From Erythrobacteraceae bacterium (GTDB lineage Bacteria > Pseudomonadota > Alphaproteobacteria > Sphingomonadales > Sphingomonadaceae), in the NCBI GenBank assembly GCA_024642525.1, contig JAHEAX010000013.1, positions 1 to 61,976 on the forward strand: 61,976 nucleotides of DNA, given 5' to 3'. Positions 37,467 to 46,396 of this stretch are shown one piece after another. Numbering within the stretch: the first letter of the stretch is position 1; every line of letters starts with the position of its first letter. The position numbers were made by a program, and so were the translations under genes. The notes under the pieces are model-generated. The model was not told the origin of the DNA and made no database searches. It saw nothing but the letters and a program-made list of their open reading frames with translations.

Positions 37467-38555
37467 TTAACTATCGAAAACGATGACTGAACGGGCAGAG
37501 TTGCCCGCGCGCATCCTGTCAAAACCTTCATTCACCTGGTCTAGGCTGATGCGTTCGGCAATGATGGTATCGAGGTCGAGCAGGCCGCGCATGTAGAAAT
37601 CCACCAGCCGCGGCAGATCGACGGGGAAATGGTTCATCCCCATGATCGCGCCCTGCAGTTTCTTGCCGCTGAGGAGGTCCATCGCGCCAAGGCCGACTTT
37701 GCAATCGAGCGGCATCATGCCCAGAATGGTGGCTGTCCCGCCGCGCCGCAGGATTTTTACGGCCATGTCGGCAGATGCCTGCCTGCCCACAGCTTCGATG
37801 GCGTGATGCACGCCGCCGCCGGACATTTCGATGATCTGTTTGACAGAATCTTCCGCCATCGGGTCAATCGTGTCCGTCGCACCGAGGATTTTTGCCAGCT
37901 CGCGCTTTTCAGGCACAGGGTCCACCGCGATGACGCGGCCTGCACCGGCAATCTTGGCGGAATTGATGGCCGCAAGGCCAACGCCGCCGCAGCCGATGAC
38001 GGCCACGACTTCACCTGGAACCAGCTTGCAGGCATTGAAAATAGTGCCTGCGCCCGTGGTGACTGCGCAGCCCAGCAACGCCGCTCGGTCCATCGGCATA
38101 TCCTTGTCGATGGCAACGCAGGCGTGTTCGTGGATCAGCATCTTTTCGGCAAAGGCTGACAGATTGAGCATCTGGTTCACCACTTCGCCATTGCTGCCCA
38201 TCAGGCGCGCACCTTCGCCTGCCTGGCGGCGGGTGTCGCTGCCCATGCACAGCGCCATGCGGCCCGTTACGCAGAATTCGCAATGGCCGCAGAAGGCGGA
38301 AAGGCAGGAGACCACGTGGTCCCCCACCTTTACCGTGCGCACTTGGCTGCCCACCGCTTCGACCACGCCTGCCGCTTCATGGCCCGGTACTGCGGGCAAT
38401 GCATGCGGGTAGGCGCCGTCAATGAAATGGAGGTCGGAATGACAAAGCCCGCAGGCCGCAGTCTTGATCAACACTTCATGCGGGCCAGGTTCGGCAATCG
38501 ACACTTCTGAAATGACGAGTGGCTTGCCTGGCTGTTCGAGAATGGCAGCTTTCAT
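37467..38555 (-). CDS. Zinc-dependent alcohol dehydrogenase
   Basis: A 362-residue medium-chain dehydrogenase. Catalytic zinc ligands are Cys in CGLCHSD, His and Glu in GHEAAG, and a later Cys; the structural zinc site is CGHCEFC plus a fourth Cys. The NAD-binding motif is VIGCGGVGLAAINSAK, with a following Asp (VIAVDPV) that indicates NAD over NADP. It resembles class III-like or aryl alcohol dehydrogenases. In the operon it follows the acyl-CoA dehydrogenase and precedes the kinase, so it may supply or oxidise a hydroxyacyl or alcohol intermediate. Confidence 0.9.
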   Translation of the reverse strand: MKAAILEQPGKPLVISEVSIAEPGPHEVLIKTAACGLCHSDLHFIDGAYPHALPAVPGHEAAGVVEAVGSQVRTVKVGDHVVSCLSAFCGHCEFCVTGRMALCMGSDTRRQAGEGARLMGSNGEVVNQMLNLSAFAEKMLIHEHACVAIDKDMPMDRAALLGCAVTTGAGTIFNACKLVPGEVVAVIGCGGVGLAAINSAKIAGAGRVIAVDPVPEKRELAKILGATDTIDPMAEDSVKQIIEMSGGGVHHAIEAVGRQASADMAVKILRRGGTATILGMMPLDCKVGLGAMDLLSGKKLQGAIMGMNHFPVDLPRLVDFYMRGLLDLDTIIAERISLDQVNEGFDRMRAGNSARSVIVFDS

Positions 38556-38602
38556 TGTAGTCCTTACTTGTGTTCTCTGCCCTCAATATCGAGGGCGTTC
38601 AC

Positions 38603-39892
38603 TCAACGGGTGGCACCCATGTCGCCGGAGCTGAAGTCGGAATTGCCGTCTGCAGCAGGGGCGTGGCGGGCAAATTCCATCCGCGCAATGGCACGCGCAT
38701 GGACTTCGTCCGGACCATCGGCGAGACGCAGGGTCCGCTGATGTGCCCATGCACTGGCAAGGCCGTAATCATCAGAGACACCGCCGCCGCCATGTGCCTG
38801 GATGGCATCGTCGATGATGCGCAGCGCCATGTTCGGTGCCTGCACCTTGATCATGGCGATTTCCTGCGCAGCAGCCTTGTTGCCCACCTTGTCCATCATG
38901 TCTGCCGCCTTGAGGCAGAGCAGACGCGTCATTTCGATATCGATACGGGCCTGCGCAATACGCTGTTCCCAGATCGAATGTTCGTACAGCTTCTTGCCGA
39001 ATGCGGTGCGTGACTGCAGACGCTTGGCCATCTTCGCAATTGCTTCTTCGGCAACGCCGATGGTGCGCATGCAGTGGTGGATACGGCCAGGCCCGAGGCG
39101 GCCCTGCGCGATCTCGAAGCCGCGGCCTTCGCCCAGCAGCATTGCATTGGCGGGAACGCGCACATTGTTGAGCGCGATTTCCATGTGCCCGTGCGGCGCA
39201 TCGTCATAACCGAACACCGGCAGGTGGCGTTCAATCACCACGCCTTCTGCGTCGAGCGGCATCAGGATCATGGATTGCTGCTGGTGGCGCTTGGCTTCAA
39301 AATCGGTCTTGCCCATGACAATCGCGATGTTGCAGCGCGGGTCGCCCGCACCCGAAGACCACCATTTGCGGCCATTGATCACATATTCGTCACCTTCGCG
39401 GACAATCGAACATTCGATGTTTGTCGCATCGGAACTGGCAACGCGGGGTTCGGTCATCAGGAAGGCGGACCGAATTTCGCCGTTCATCAGCGGAGCGAGA
39501 TATTTGTCCTTCTGCTCGCGCGTGCCGTAGCGGTGGAACACTTCCATGTTGCCCGTGTCAGGGGCAGAGCAGTTGAACACTTCGCTGGCCCAGCCAATCC
39601 GGCCCATTTCTTCGGCGCAAAGGGCATATTCGAGGTTGGTGAGCCCGGGGCCTTCGAATTCGAACGTGTCATCGACATGGCTGCGGCCGGACTGCGGCGG
39701 CATGAACAGGTTCCAGATGCCCTGCGCCTTGGCGCGGGCCTTTTCCTCTTCGATCACAGGCAGCACTTTCCAGCGTTCGCCTTCGGCCTGCTGCTGCTTG
39801 TATTCGTGGTCGCGGGGGCGAACATGCGCTTCGATGAAGTGGCGGACCTGGTCGCGCCAATGTGTCTGCCTGTCGGTAAGATCGAAATCCAT
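38603..39892 (-). CDS. Acyl-CoA dehydrogenase (LvaC / ACAD10-11 type)
   Basis: A 429-residue FAD-dependent acyl-CoA dehydrogenase-fold protein. It has FAD-site motifs ([25 protein letters not shown]), the [13 protein letters not shown] motif typical of the ACAD10/11 group, and the C-terminal [15 protein letters not shown]. Its genetic pairing with an APH-type kinase matches LvaC, which eliminates phosphate from 4-phosphoacyl-CoA to give an enoyl-CoA. That role is inference from the pair. The ribosome site AAGGA precedes the ATG at 39892. Confidence 0.9.
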   Translation of the reverse strand: MDFDLTDRQTHWRDQVRHFIEAHVRPRDHEYKQQQAEGERWKVLPVIEEEKARAKAQGIWNLFMPPQSGRSHVDDTFEFEGPGLTNLEYALCAEEMGRIGWASEVFNCSAPDTGNMEVFHRYGTREQKDKYLAPLMNGEIRSAFLMTEPRVASSDATNIECSIVREGDEYVINGRKWWSSGAGDPRCNIAIVMGKTDFEAKRHQQQSMILMPLDAEGVVIERHLPVFGYDDAPHGHMEIALNNVRVPANAMLLGEGRGFEIAQGRLGPGRIHHCMRTIGVAEEAIAKMAKRLQSRTAFGKKLYEHSIWEQRIAQARIDIEMTRLLCLKAADMMDKVGNKAAAQEIAMIKVQAPNMALRIIDDAIQAHGGGGVSDDYGLASAWAHQRTLRLADGPDEVHARAIARMEFARHAPAADGNSDFSSGDMGATR

Positions 39893-39925
39893 GATTGATG
39901 TCCTTATTTTGGGTTGAATGGGAGC

Positions 39926-41374
39926 TTAGGGGACAACGCCGCCCGCGTCGATATCGCCGCGGGCTGCTGCATCGAGTGTTTTGAGGGTCGCTTCGTGATC
40001 GTCCCGCGTGATGGGGAAACGCCGCAGCCAATATGCGGAAAACAAACCCAGGATTATGGCAGCGAGGATATAATAGATGGTCAGATTGTCGAGCACGGCA
40101 CTGTCAACTTCGCCCGGCTTTGCGTCGGTTGGCATGCCGGACAGCTTGACCATCATGCCGGCCAGGAAAATGCCGACCCCGGTGGCGCATTTCTGCACGA
40201 ACCAGTTGCCTGAATAAAATGAGCCTTCCGCCCTGCGGCCCGTGCGCAGCTGGAATGCCTCGACTATTTCTGCGACCATGGACGATGCAGAAATCATCAC
40301 GGTCACGGCAAAGACATTGCTGGCAAGGACGAAGGCGAGGATGAGGGCAGTTGATTCAACGCCGCCGATTTCCGGCCAGATGCCCGCCAGCCGCAAGGCA
40401 TAGGGGATGGTCCACAAGGCCAGCGATGCCAGCGTGCACCAGAACGCGGTTTTGGGTTTGCCGAACCGTTTGTGCAAGCCGCCAATCGTGAGGAACACGA
40501 TCACCACGCTGAGGAACAGGACCAGCGGGTAGATCACAAAGGCTGTCTGGGTGAATTCCCACACGAACAGGTAGAGATAATTGGTGACGGCAAATGTCAT
40601 GCCCTGGCTGATGAATGCGCCCACCGCGCCTGCTGCCAGGATAAGAAATGCGCGTTCCGAAAAGGCTTCATAGATTTCTGAAAAAGCCACTTTCAGCGAA
40701 AATGGTGGCGGTTTTACCGTGGGCAGGTGGGCCACGCGCTTGTGCTGCCCCAGCGCAGAAATGACGACCGACAGGAAGATCAGGATCGCGCCGACCACGC
40801 CGAAGGTCACATAGCCTTCGCGCCGCAGCATCTCGTCGCCGGGCAGGAAGACGATATAGGCCAGAAGCAACATCAACAGCCCGCCGCTCCACCCGAACAG
40901 ATAGCGATAGCGGAACAGCGTCGTGCGCTCGTCATAATCACTGGTCAGTTCCGGCACGAGCGAGACTGACGGCACTTCGCAGGCTGACAGCAGCATCCGC
41001 ACCAGAACTGCCACCATCAACAGGCCGATAAAGCTGGGCGGGCCTTCTATCGGCGGGGACCACAGGAATGCCCATGCAATCGCCAGTGGCAGCGCGGCGG
41101 CATAAAGCCACGGCAGCCTGCGGCCCCAGCGCGTGTAGGTCCGGTCAGACAAATTGCCCAGCATCGGGTCGATCATGGCGTCGATGATAAGCGCGAGGCC
41201 CAGCGCCGCGCTGACCAGACCTGCGTCCATGCCCAGGACCTGATTGTAGAAAATCAGCAGGAAAACCGAAAAACCGTTGTCCTTCACACCGAAGGCAACT
41301 GCGCCAAAGCCATGAAATAATTTCAGCCTGAGCGGCAAGTCTCCACTTGCCGCGGCTGGTGCATACTCTTTCAC
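39926..41374 (-). CDS. GPH-family cation symporter (MFS)
   Basis: A 482-residue transporter with about twelve membrane helices of the glycoside-pentoside-hexuronide (MelB-like) family within MFS. The early loop IDPMLGNLSDRTYTRWGRRLP and AFGVKDNGFSVFLL are typical. Its GTG start overlaps the stop of the SDR gene by four bases (GTGA), so the two are coupled. In sphingomonads such transporters often sit in catabolic operons. It may import the substrate of this cluster, which is not necessarily a sugar. Confidence 0.88.
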   Translation of the reverse strand: MKEYAPAAASGDLPLRLKLFHGFGAVAFGVKDNGFSVFLLIFYNQVLGMDAGLVSAALGLALIIDAMIDPMLGNLSDRTYTRWGRRLPWLYAAALPLAIAWAFLWSPPIEGPPSFIGLLMVAVLVRMLLSACEVPSVSLVPELTSDYDERTTLFRYRYLFGWSGGLLMLLLAYIVFLPGDEMLRREGYVTFGVVGAILIFLSVVISALGQHKRVAHLPTVKPPPFSLKVAFSEIYEAFSERAFLILAAGAVGAFISQGMTFAVTNYLYLFVWEFTQTAFVIYPLVLFLSVVIVFLTIGGLHKRFGKPKTAFWCTLASLALWTIPYALRLAGIWPEIGGVESTALILAFVLASNVFAVTVMISASSMVAEIVEAFQLRTGRRAEGSFYSGNWFVQKCATGVGIFLAGMMVKLSGMPTDAKPGEVDSAVLDNLTIYYILAAIILGLFSAYWLRRFPITRDDHEATLKTLDAAARGDIDAGGVVP

Positions 41375-42216
41375 GCAGCGCCCTCGCGCATGACGCGCAG
41401 CGCTTCGAACAGGTCAGGCTCAGACGGGTCCCAGCTGTGGCGGGGGCCAATTGTCAGCCCGCCATCCACCAGGATGGACGTGCCGTTGATGAAGGTCGCA
41501 TCGTCACTGGCCAGAAACGCTGCCGCACGGGCAATGTCCTCCGGCTGGCCGCCGCGGGCAACCGGCTGTGCCTGTTTCGACATTTCGGCAATGACAGCCT
41601 TTGCATCTGTCACCAGTTCTTCCGGCATTTCGAGCGAGGTGGTGAAGATATTGGTGTTGATGAAGCCGGGCTGGATCGCATTCACGCGGATCTGGTGTTT
41701 GGCCAGATCAGCCGCTGAAGTCTTGGTCAGATGCAGCACGCCTGCCTTGGCCACGGCGTAGGCATTGGGCGAATATCCCGGCCCGATTGCGGCAACACTG
41801 GAAGTATTGACGAATGACGGGTTGGGCCGCCCGATCATGTGCGGAACGGCATAGCGGATGCCGAATGCCACTGACCGCAGCAGCAGGTCCATCGTGCGGT
41901 CCCAGCCTTCCGGCTCGATCTCGTCAATGGGGGCCATATCGCCGCCGGCGCCTGCATTATTGAATACAATATCGATGCCGCCGGTGTCAGCCGCCGCGCG
42001 GTCCATCAGGGCCTTGATGCTTTCTGTCGAAGTCACATCGCAATATTGAAACGTGATCGATCCGTTGGACTGGGCGGCCAGTTCCGCGCCGCCCTTTTCA
42101 TCGATATCGGCAGCAAAGACGTGGGCACCTTCACCGGCGAAAAGCAGCACTGCCGCCTTGCCGATTCCAGACGCCGCACCGGTGATCACCACGGTCTTTC
42201 CCGAGAATCGCATCAT
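41371..42216 (-). CDS. SDR family oxidoreductase
   Basis: A 281-residue classical short-chain dehydrogenase. The cofactor motif is VVITGAASGIGKAAV at residue 8, with the NNAGAG motif, a Ser in NTSSVAAIG and the catalytic YAVAK (Tyr/Lys). Asp after strand 2 (FAADIDEKG) points to NAD. It is the first gene of the minus-strand operon and overlaps the transporter start. It could oxidise or reduce a keto/hydroxy acyl-CoA. The divergent spacer to the plus-strand ACAD gene holds candidate operators. Confidence 0.9.
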   Translation of the reverse strand: MMRFSGKTVVITGAASGIGKAAVLLFAGEGAHVFAADIDEKGGAELAAQSNGSITFQYCDVTSTESIKALMDRAAADTGGIDIVFNNAGAGGDMAPIDEIEPEGWDRTMDLLLRSVAFGIRYAVPHMIGRPNPSFVNTSSVAAIGPGYSPNAYAVAKAGVLHLTKTSAADLAKHQIRVNAIQPGFINTNIFTTSLEMPEELVTDAKAVIAEMSKQAQPVARGGQPEDIARAAAFLASDDATFINGTSILVDGGLTIGPRHSWDPSEPDLFEALRVMREGAA

Positions 42217-42266
42217 CCACTCCTGCTTGTTTTTATAGGGTGCAGCTTAGGCTTGGTGTCGGCCCC

Positions 42267-42379
42267 GTCAATGTGAAGCGTGTTGACGCTACGGCAATGC
42301 GGATAGTTGTTGATGCGCTTGCGGGAAGGGGCGTTTTGCCATTAACGTAAGCGGCAATTGAGCGACCGTTTTGGACGGT
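42267..42379. promoter_or_regulatory. Candidate operator sites in the divergent catabolic promoter
   Basis: The 190-base spacer between divergent catabolic operons contains two inverted repeats: GTCAA-N11-TTGAC at 42267-42287 and ACCGT-N5-ACGGT at 42365-42379. Such sites often bind TetR-type repressors. No regulator gene lies next to it, and the match could be chance. Confidence 0.3.
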
Positions 42380-42406
42380 TCGCCGCTGAGTCGAGAGGAA
42401 ACTGAT

Positions 42407-43570
42407 ATGGCAGATCTGGATACATTCCGTAGCGAAACGCGAGCGTGGCTCGAAGCCAATTGCCCCGAGGAAATGCGCCAGCCGGCGCGTGATGAAGAAG
42501 ACGTCTATTGGGGCGGCCGCCGCGCAACCTTCAAGAATGACGCGCAGAAATCGTGGTTCGAAGCCTGCGTGGCAAAAGGCTACACCGTCCCTGCATGGCC
42601 CAAGGCCTATGGCGGCGCTGGTCTCGACCCGGCTCAGGCCAAGGTGCTGCGCGAGGAAATGTCCCGCATCAATGCGCGCCCGCCGCTGTCCAGTTTCGGC
42701 ATCTGGATGCTTGGCCCCGCGCTGCTGCATTTCGGCACGGAAGAACAGAAGACCCATTACCTGACCCAGATTGCCCGCGGCGAAATCCGCTGGTGCCAGG
42801 GTTATTCCGAACCTGGTTCCGGTTCAGACCTCGTCTCGCTCCAGACCTTCGGCGAAGACAAGGGCGATCATTGGGTGGTGAACGGCCAGAAGGTGTGGAC
42901 GTCCTACGCCGACCATGCAGACTGGATTTTCTGCCTGGTGCGCACTGACAAATCGAACAAGTATCAGGGCATCACCTTCATGCTGTTCGACATGGAATCG
43001 CCAGGTGTTTCGACCAAGCCGATCCTGCTTATCAGCGGCAACAGCCCGTTCTGCGAAACCTTCTTCGATGATGTGAAGGTACCCAAGGACCAGTTCGTTG
43101 GCGAAGTGAACCGCGGCTGGGATGTGGCGAAATATCTGCTTGGCCACGAACGCGAAATGATCTCCGGCGCTGGCGGCGGTGACCGCACGGCGGCCATCGG
43201 CGCTGCCATGCTGCGCCATTCAGGCGAACTTGACCCGATGCTGCGTGCAGAACTGGCGATGTTCGATGTGGATGCGCTGGCCTATTCCGCAATGGGCGAG
43301 AAATTCCTCGACGAAATTAAGGTTGGCAAGGCGCATCCCGCCCAGCCCAACATGATGAAATATGCAGGCACCGAGCTTAACAAGCGCCGCCATGAACTTA
43401 TGATGTCAGCTGGCGGCAGCCGCAGTCTTGAATGGGACAGCGAAGAAACAGGCGGCGGCAAGCCATCGCGCGGCTGGCTGCGGACCAAGGCCAATTCCAT
43501 CGAAGGCGGCACCAGCGAAGTCATGTTGAACGTGATTTCCAAGCGCATCCTGGATCTTCCGGGCAGCTAG
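42407..43570 (+). CDS. Acyl-CoA dehydrogenase, catalytic-type partner
   Basis: A 387-residue acyl-CoA dehydrogenase. FAD-binding segments are QGYSEPGSGSDLVSLQT and WTSYADHADWIFCLVRT. A C-terminal IEGGTSEVMLNVISKRIL carries the Glu-Gly-Thr segment of the active-site/FAD region. The ribosome site GAGAGGAA lies before the ATG at 42407. It is the first of two adjacent ACAD genes on the plus strand. Paired ACADs of this kind in actinobacteria and steroid degraders form alpha2beta2 heterotetramers, as with ChsE4-ChsE5. Confidence 0.92.
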   Translation: MADLDTFRSETRAWLEANCPEEMRQPARDEEDVYWGGRRATFKNDAQKSWFEACVAKGYTVPAWPKAYGGAGLDPAQAKVLREEMSRINARPPLSSFGIWMLGPALLHFGTEEQKTHYLTQIARGEIRWCQGYSEPGSGSDLVSLQTFGEDKGDHWVVNGQKVWTSYADHADWIFCLVRTDKSNKYQGITFMLFDMESPGVSTKPILLISGNSPFCETFFDDVKVPKDQFVGEVNRGWDVAKYLLGHEREMISGAGGGDRTAAIGAAMLRHSGELDPMLRAELAMFDVDALAYSAMGEKFLDEIKVGKAHPAQPNMMKYAGTELNKRRHELMMSAGGSRSLEWDSEETGGGKPSRGWLRTKANSIEGGTSEVMLNVISKRILDLPGS

Positions 43571-43585
43571 GCCCTTGCCATTGCC

Positions 43586-43654
43586 CCGGAGATACTCCGG
43601 TGCCGCGTTATACAGGGCGGCCAGCGCCGCCTGCGATGCCGGAGATACATCCGG
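43586..43654. repeat. Two near-identical small hairpins between ACAD genes
   Basis: CCGGAGATACTCCGG at 43586-43600 and CCGGAGATACATCCGG at 43639-43654 are near copies, each a short palindrome with CCGGA arms. They fill the spacer between the two ACAD genes. They may be mRNA-processing or ribosome-related hairpins. Confidence 0.6.
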
Positions 43655-43677
43655 CCTGAAGAAATTGGGGAAATGGA

Positions 43678-44817
43678 ATGCCACTCTATCACAACGAAGA
43701 TCAGGCAATGCTGGCCGATAGCGCCAGCCAGTTCATGGCCGAAGAAGGTGCCATCAACAAACAGCTGCGCCACTGGCGCGATCGCGATTGCAAGGACGGT
43801 TTCGGCCATGAACTGTGGAAGCAGTTCGGCGAAATGGGCTTCACCGGCATTCTTGTGCCGGAAGAAGATGGCGGACTTGGCATGGGCCATGTCGAAGCGG
43901 GCATCGTGCTCGAGGAAATCGGCCGTAACCTGACCCCGTCGCCTTTCCTGACCAGTTCCGTACTGGCGGCAACCGCCTTGGGACAGGGCAGCAATGACTT
44001 GCGCGCCCGCTATCTGCCGGGCCTCGTTGCAGGCGAAAGCGTGTTTGCCGTGGCCATTGATGAAGGCGCGAAGCACCGGCCCGAACGGATCAAGACGCGT
44101 GCAGAAAAATCGGGCAATGGCTTCAGGCTTTCGGGCAAGAAGGATTTTGTCATCCATGGTGCCAGTGCGGATATGATCGTGGTCGCTGCGCGCACATCGG
44201 GCGCTGACGATGATGCAGAAGGTGTCACGCTGTTTGCCGTTCCCAAGGATGCAGCTGGCCTCAATCAGGATGCCGTGCGTCTGGTGGACAGTTCGATGGC
44301 AACGCATATTGTGTTGGATAATGTGGAGCTGGATGGCGATGCGGTGATCGGCGAAGTCGACGGGGGCCGCGAAATTCTCAACCGGATGCTCAATGCTGGC
44401 CGCATTGGCGCAGCAGCAGAAGGCGCAGGCGTTGCCCGCGGTGCGATGGATATGACCATCGATTATCTCAAGCAGCGCAAGCAGTTCGGCAAGCTGATTG
44501 GTGAATTCCAGGCGCTGCAGCACCGCGCATCGCATCTCTATTCCGAAGTCGAAATTGCGCGGGCAGTCGTCATCAAGGCCCAGCAATTGCTGGATGCTGA
44601 TGCGCCGAGTGCAGAACTGATGGTTTCGGTGGCCAAGGCCAAGGTCAGCAAGGTGGCGGGCCTCGCGGTGCGCGAAGGCGTGCAGATGCATGGCGGCATC
44701 GGCATGACCGACGAATATGACATCGGCCTCTATATGAAGCGCGACCGGGCGCTGCAGGAATTCCTGGGTGATGCTTATTACCATGCCGAGCGCGTGGCCC
44801 AGATCAGCGGTTATTGA
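43678..44817 (+). CDS. Acyl-CoA dehydrogenase, partner lacking the EGGT segment
   Basis: A 379-residue ACAD-fold protein. It has recognisable ACAD features (FTGILVPEEDGGLGMGHVEAG, RKQFGKLIGEFQALQHR, QMHGGIGMTDEYDIGLY). However, it ends FLGDAYYHAERVAQISGY, without the IEGGTSE segment found in the gene before it. Loss of this segment is what is seen in the non-catalytic or FAD-sharing half of heteromeric ACADs. It follows the first ACAD by 107 bases and precedes an SDR gene, so the three are probably one operon. Confidence 0.9.
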   Translation: MPLYHNEDQAMLADSASQFMAEEGAINKQLRHWRDRDCKDGFGHELWKQFGEMGFTGILVPEEDGGLGMGHVEAGIVLEEIGRNLTPSPFLTSSVLAATALGQGSNDLRARYLPGLVAGESVFAVAIDEGAKHRPERIKTRAEKSGNGFRLSGKKDFVIHGASADMIVVAARTSGADDDAEGVTLFAVPKDAAGLNQDAVRLVDSSMATHIVLDNVELDGDAVIGEVDGGREILNRMLNAGRIGAAAEGAGVARGAMDMTIDYLKQRKQFGKLIGEFQALQHRASHLYSEVEIARAVVIKAQQLLDADAPSAELMVSVAKAKVSKVAGLAVREGVQMHGGIGMTDEYDIGLYMKRDRALQEFLGDAYYHAERVAQISGY

Positions 44818-44834
44818 GGCATATTGGAGAGACT

Positions 44835-45632
44835 ATGATGGATATCGGTAAACTTTTCAGCCTCGAAGGTCGCGTTGCACTGGTAACAGGCGGATCGCGC
44901 GGCATTGGCAAGATGATCGTCGAAGGCTTCCTCGCCGCTGGCTGCGCACGGGTGTATATTACCGCGCGCAAGGTTGATGAAATCAACGCCACGATCGAGG
45001 AATTCGGCGACAGGGTCATCGGCCTGCCGGGCGATATTTCCAACATGGAAGGCATCCAGCGACTGGCAGACCAGATAGCAGAGCGTGAAGACAAGCTGGA
45101 CATTCTGGTGAATAATGCCGGTGCTGCATGGGGCCAGGATTTCGAGGAATTTTCAGAAGCGGGCTGGGACCGGACGATGGACCTGAACGTGAAAACCCCG
45201 TTCTTCCTGACCCAGAAGCTCTATCCGCTGCTCAAGGCTGCTGCCACGGCTGAAAGGCCGGGCAAGATCATCAATATCGCGAGCATCGACGGCCTGCGCA
45301 TCAACCCTTGGGAAACCTATCCCTACCAGGCGTCCAAGGCTGCGGTCATTCACCTGACCCGCCGCCTCGCCGGGCGACTGGTGAAGGACAACATATTTGT
45401 TACCGCCATTGCGCCGGGCGCATTCCCCAGTTCCATGAACAGGTCGGCACGCGACCATGCCGAGGAATCGGCAGCGGGCATCCCGTCCAAGCGTATCGGC
45501 ACTGCAGAAGACATGGCCGCAGGGGCAATCTATCTTGCCAGCCGCGCGGGCGATTATGTGATTGGTGAAACGCTGGCGATTGATGGCGGCATCGTGAACG
45601 CCCACCTGCCAACCCATTTCGCCAAGCCATAA
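44835..45632 (+). CDS. SDR family oxidoreductase
   Basis: A 265-residue classical SDR. The cofactor motif is VALVTGGSRGIGKMIVEGF, followed by a basic residue in ITARKVDEI that suggests NADP. NNAGAAWG and the catalytic Ser...YPYQASKAAV complete the set. It is near-identical in layout to 3-ketoacyl reductases and rhamnolipid-type RhlG proteins. It follows the two ACAD genes by 17 bases, after a GGAGAG site. A strong terminator follows. Confidence 0.92.
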   Translation: MMDIGKLFSLEGRVALVTGGSRGIGKMIVEGFLAAGCARVYITARKVDEINATIEEFGDRVIGLPGDISNMEGIQRLADQIAEREDKLDILVNNAGAAWGQDFEEFSEAGWDRTMDLNVKTPFFLTQKLYPLLKAAATAERPGKIINIASIDGLRINPWETYPYQASKAAVIHLTRRLAGRLVKDNIFVTAIAPGAFPSSMNRSARDHAEESAAGIPSKRIGTAEDMAAGAIYLASRAGDYVIGETLAIDGGIVNAHLPTHFAKP

Positions 45633-45651
45633 GGTTCTGATATCTGGTAAC

Positions 45652-45697
45652 TTCCGCCGCGATCCTTTTCAAAATGGGTCGCGGCGGAATTGTTTCT
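45652..45697. terminator. Terminator between the SDR gene and gmk
   Basis: TTCCGCCGCGA at 45652-45662 pairs with TCGCGGCGGAA around an AT-rich loop, followed by TTGTTT. It lies between convergent genes and touches the gmk stop codon. Confidence 0.8.
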
Positions 45698-46337
45698 AGC
45701 GCATCAGTTCGCGCACGAAATCCACCAGACCTGTCTGGCGGGCGCGGCGCATGCGTTCTGAATTAAGAATACCGGTTACCTTGGCGAAGCAAGCATCGAT
45801 GTCGTCATTGACGACGACATAATCATATCCGTCCCAATGGCTGATTTCCGATCTGGCGCGGGCCATACGGTCGGCCACGACTTCGGGACTGTCCGTGCCG
45901 CGGGAAGCCAGCCTGCGCTCCAGCTCGCCAATGCTGGGCGGCAGCAGGAAAACCCGCACAACGTCCACTTCCATGCGCTGATAAAGCTGCTGGGTGCCCT
46001 GCCAGTCGATATCGAAAAGATAGTCATGGCCAGTTTTAAGACCCGCTTTGAGTTCAGCCTTGGGCGTGCCGTAGAGGTGGCCGAAGACTTCTGCCCATTC
46101 GAGAAAGTCGCCTTGCTCCACCTTGCGCTCGAACGCGGCCTTGTCGACGAAGTAATAGTCCTTCCCTTCCACTTCGCCCGGCCTGATCGGGCGGGTGGTA
46201 TAGGATATGGAAAGGCGGATTTCTTGATCTTCTGCAAGGATGCGCTTGGCGATGGTCGTCTTGCCCGCGCCCGAGGGGGAGGACAGGATGAACATCAGCC
46301 CGCGGCGCTGCAGGGTATCGGGATTCGGTGCAATCAT
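45696..46337 (-). CDS. gmk: Guanylate kinase
   Basis: Guanylate kinase, 213 residues, phosphorylates GMP to GDP with ATP. The P-loop is LSSPSGAGKTTIAKRI, followed by the GMP-binding segment SISYTTRPIRPGEVEGKDYYF and the lid region with LRR-type basic residues. It is essential for nucleotide metabolism. The length and order of motifs match the family. It is the only gene in its transcript, as far as can be seen. Confidence 0.97.
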   Translation of the reverse strand: MIAPNPDTLQRRGLMFILSSPSGAGKTTIAKRILAEDQEIRLSISYTTRPIRPGEVEGKDYYFVDKAAFERKVEQGDFLEWAEVFGHLYGTPKAELKAGLKTGHDYLFDIDWQGTQQLYQRMEVDVVRVFLLPPSIGELERRLASRGTDSPEVVADRMARARSEISHWDGYDYVVVNDDIDACFAKVTGILNSERMRRARQTGLVDFVRELMR

Positions 46338-46396
46338 GTCTGCTCTTGCGACGAGCGGGCATCGAAAATCAAGTCCGGCGCAGGGCCGGACCGGTT

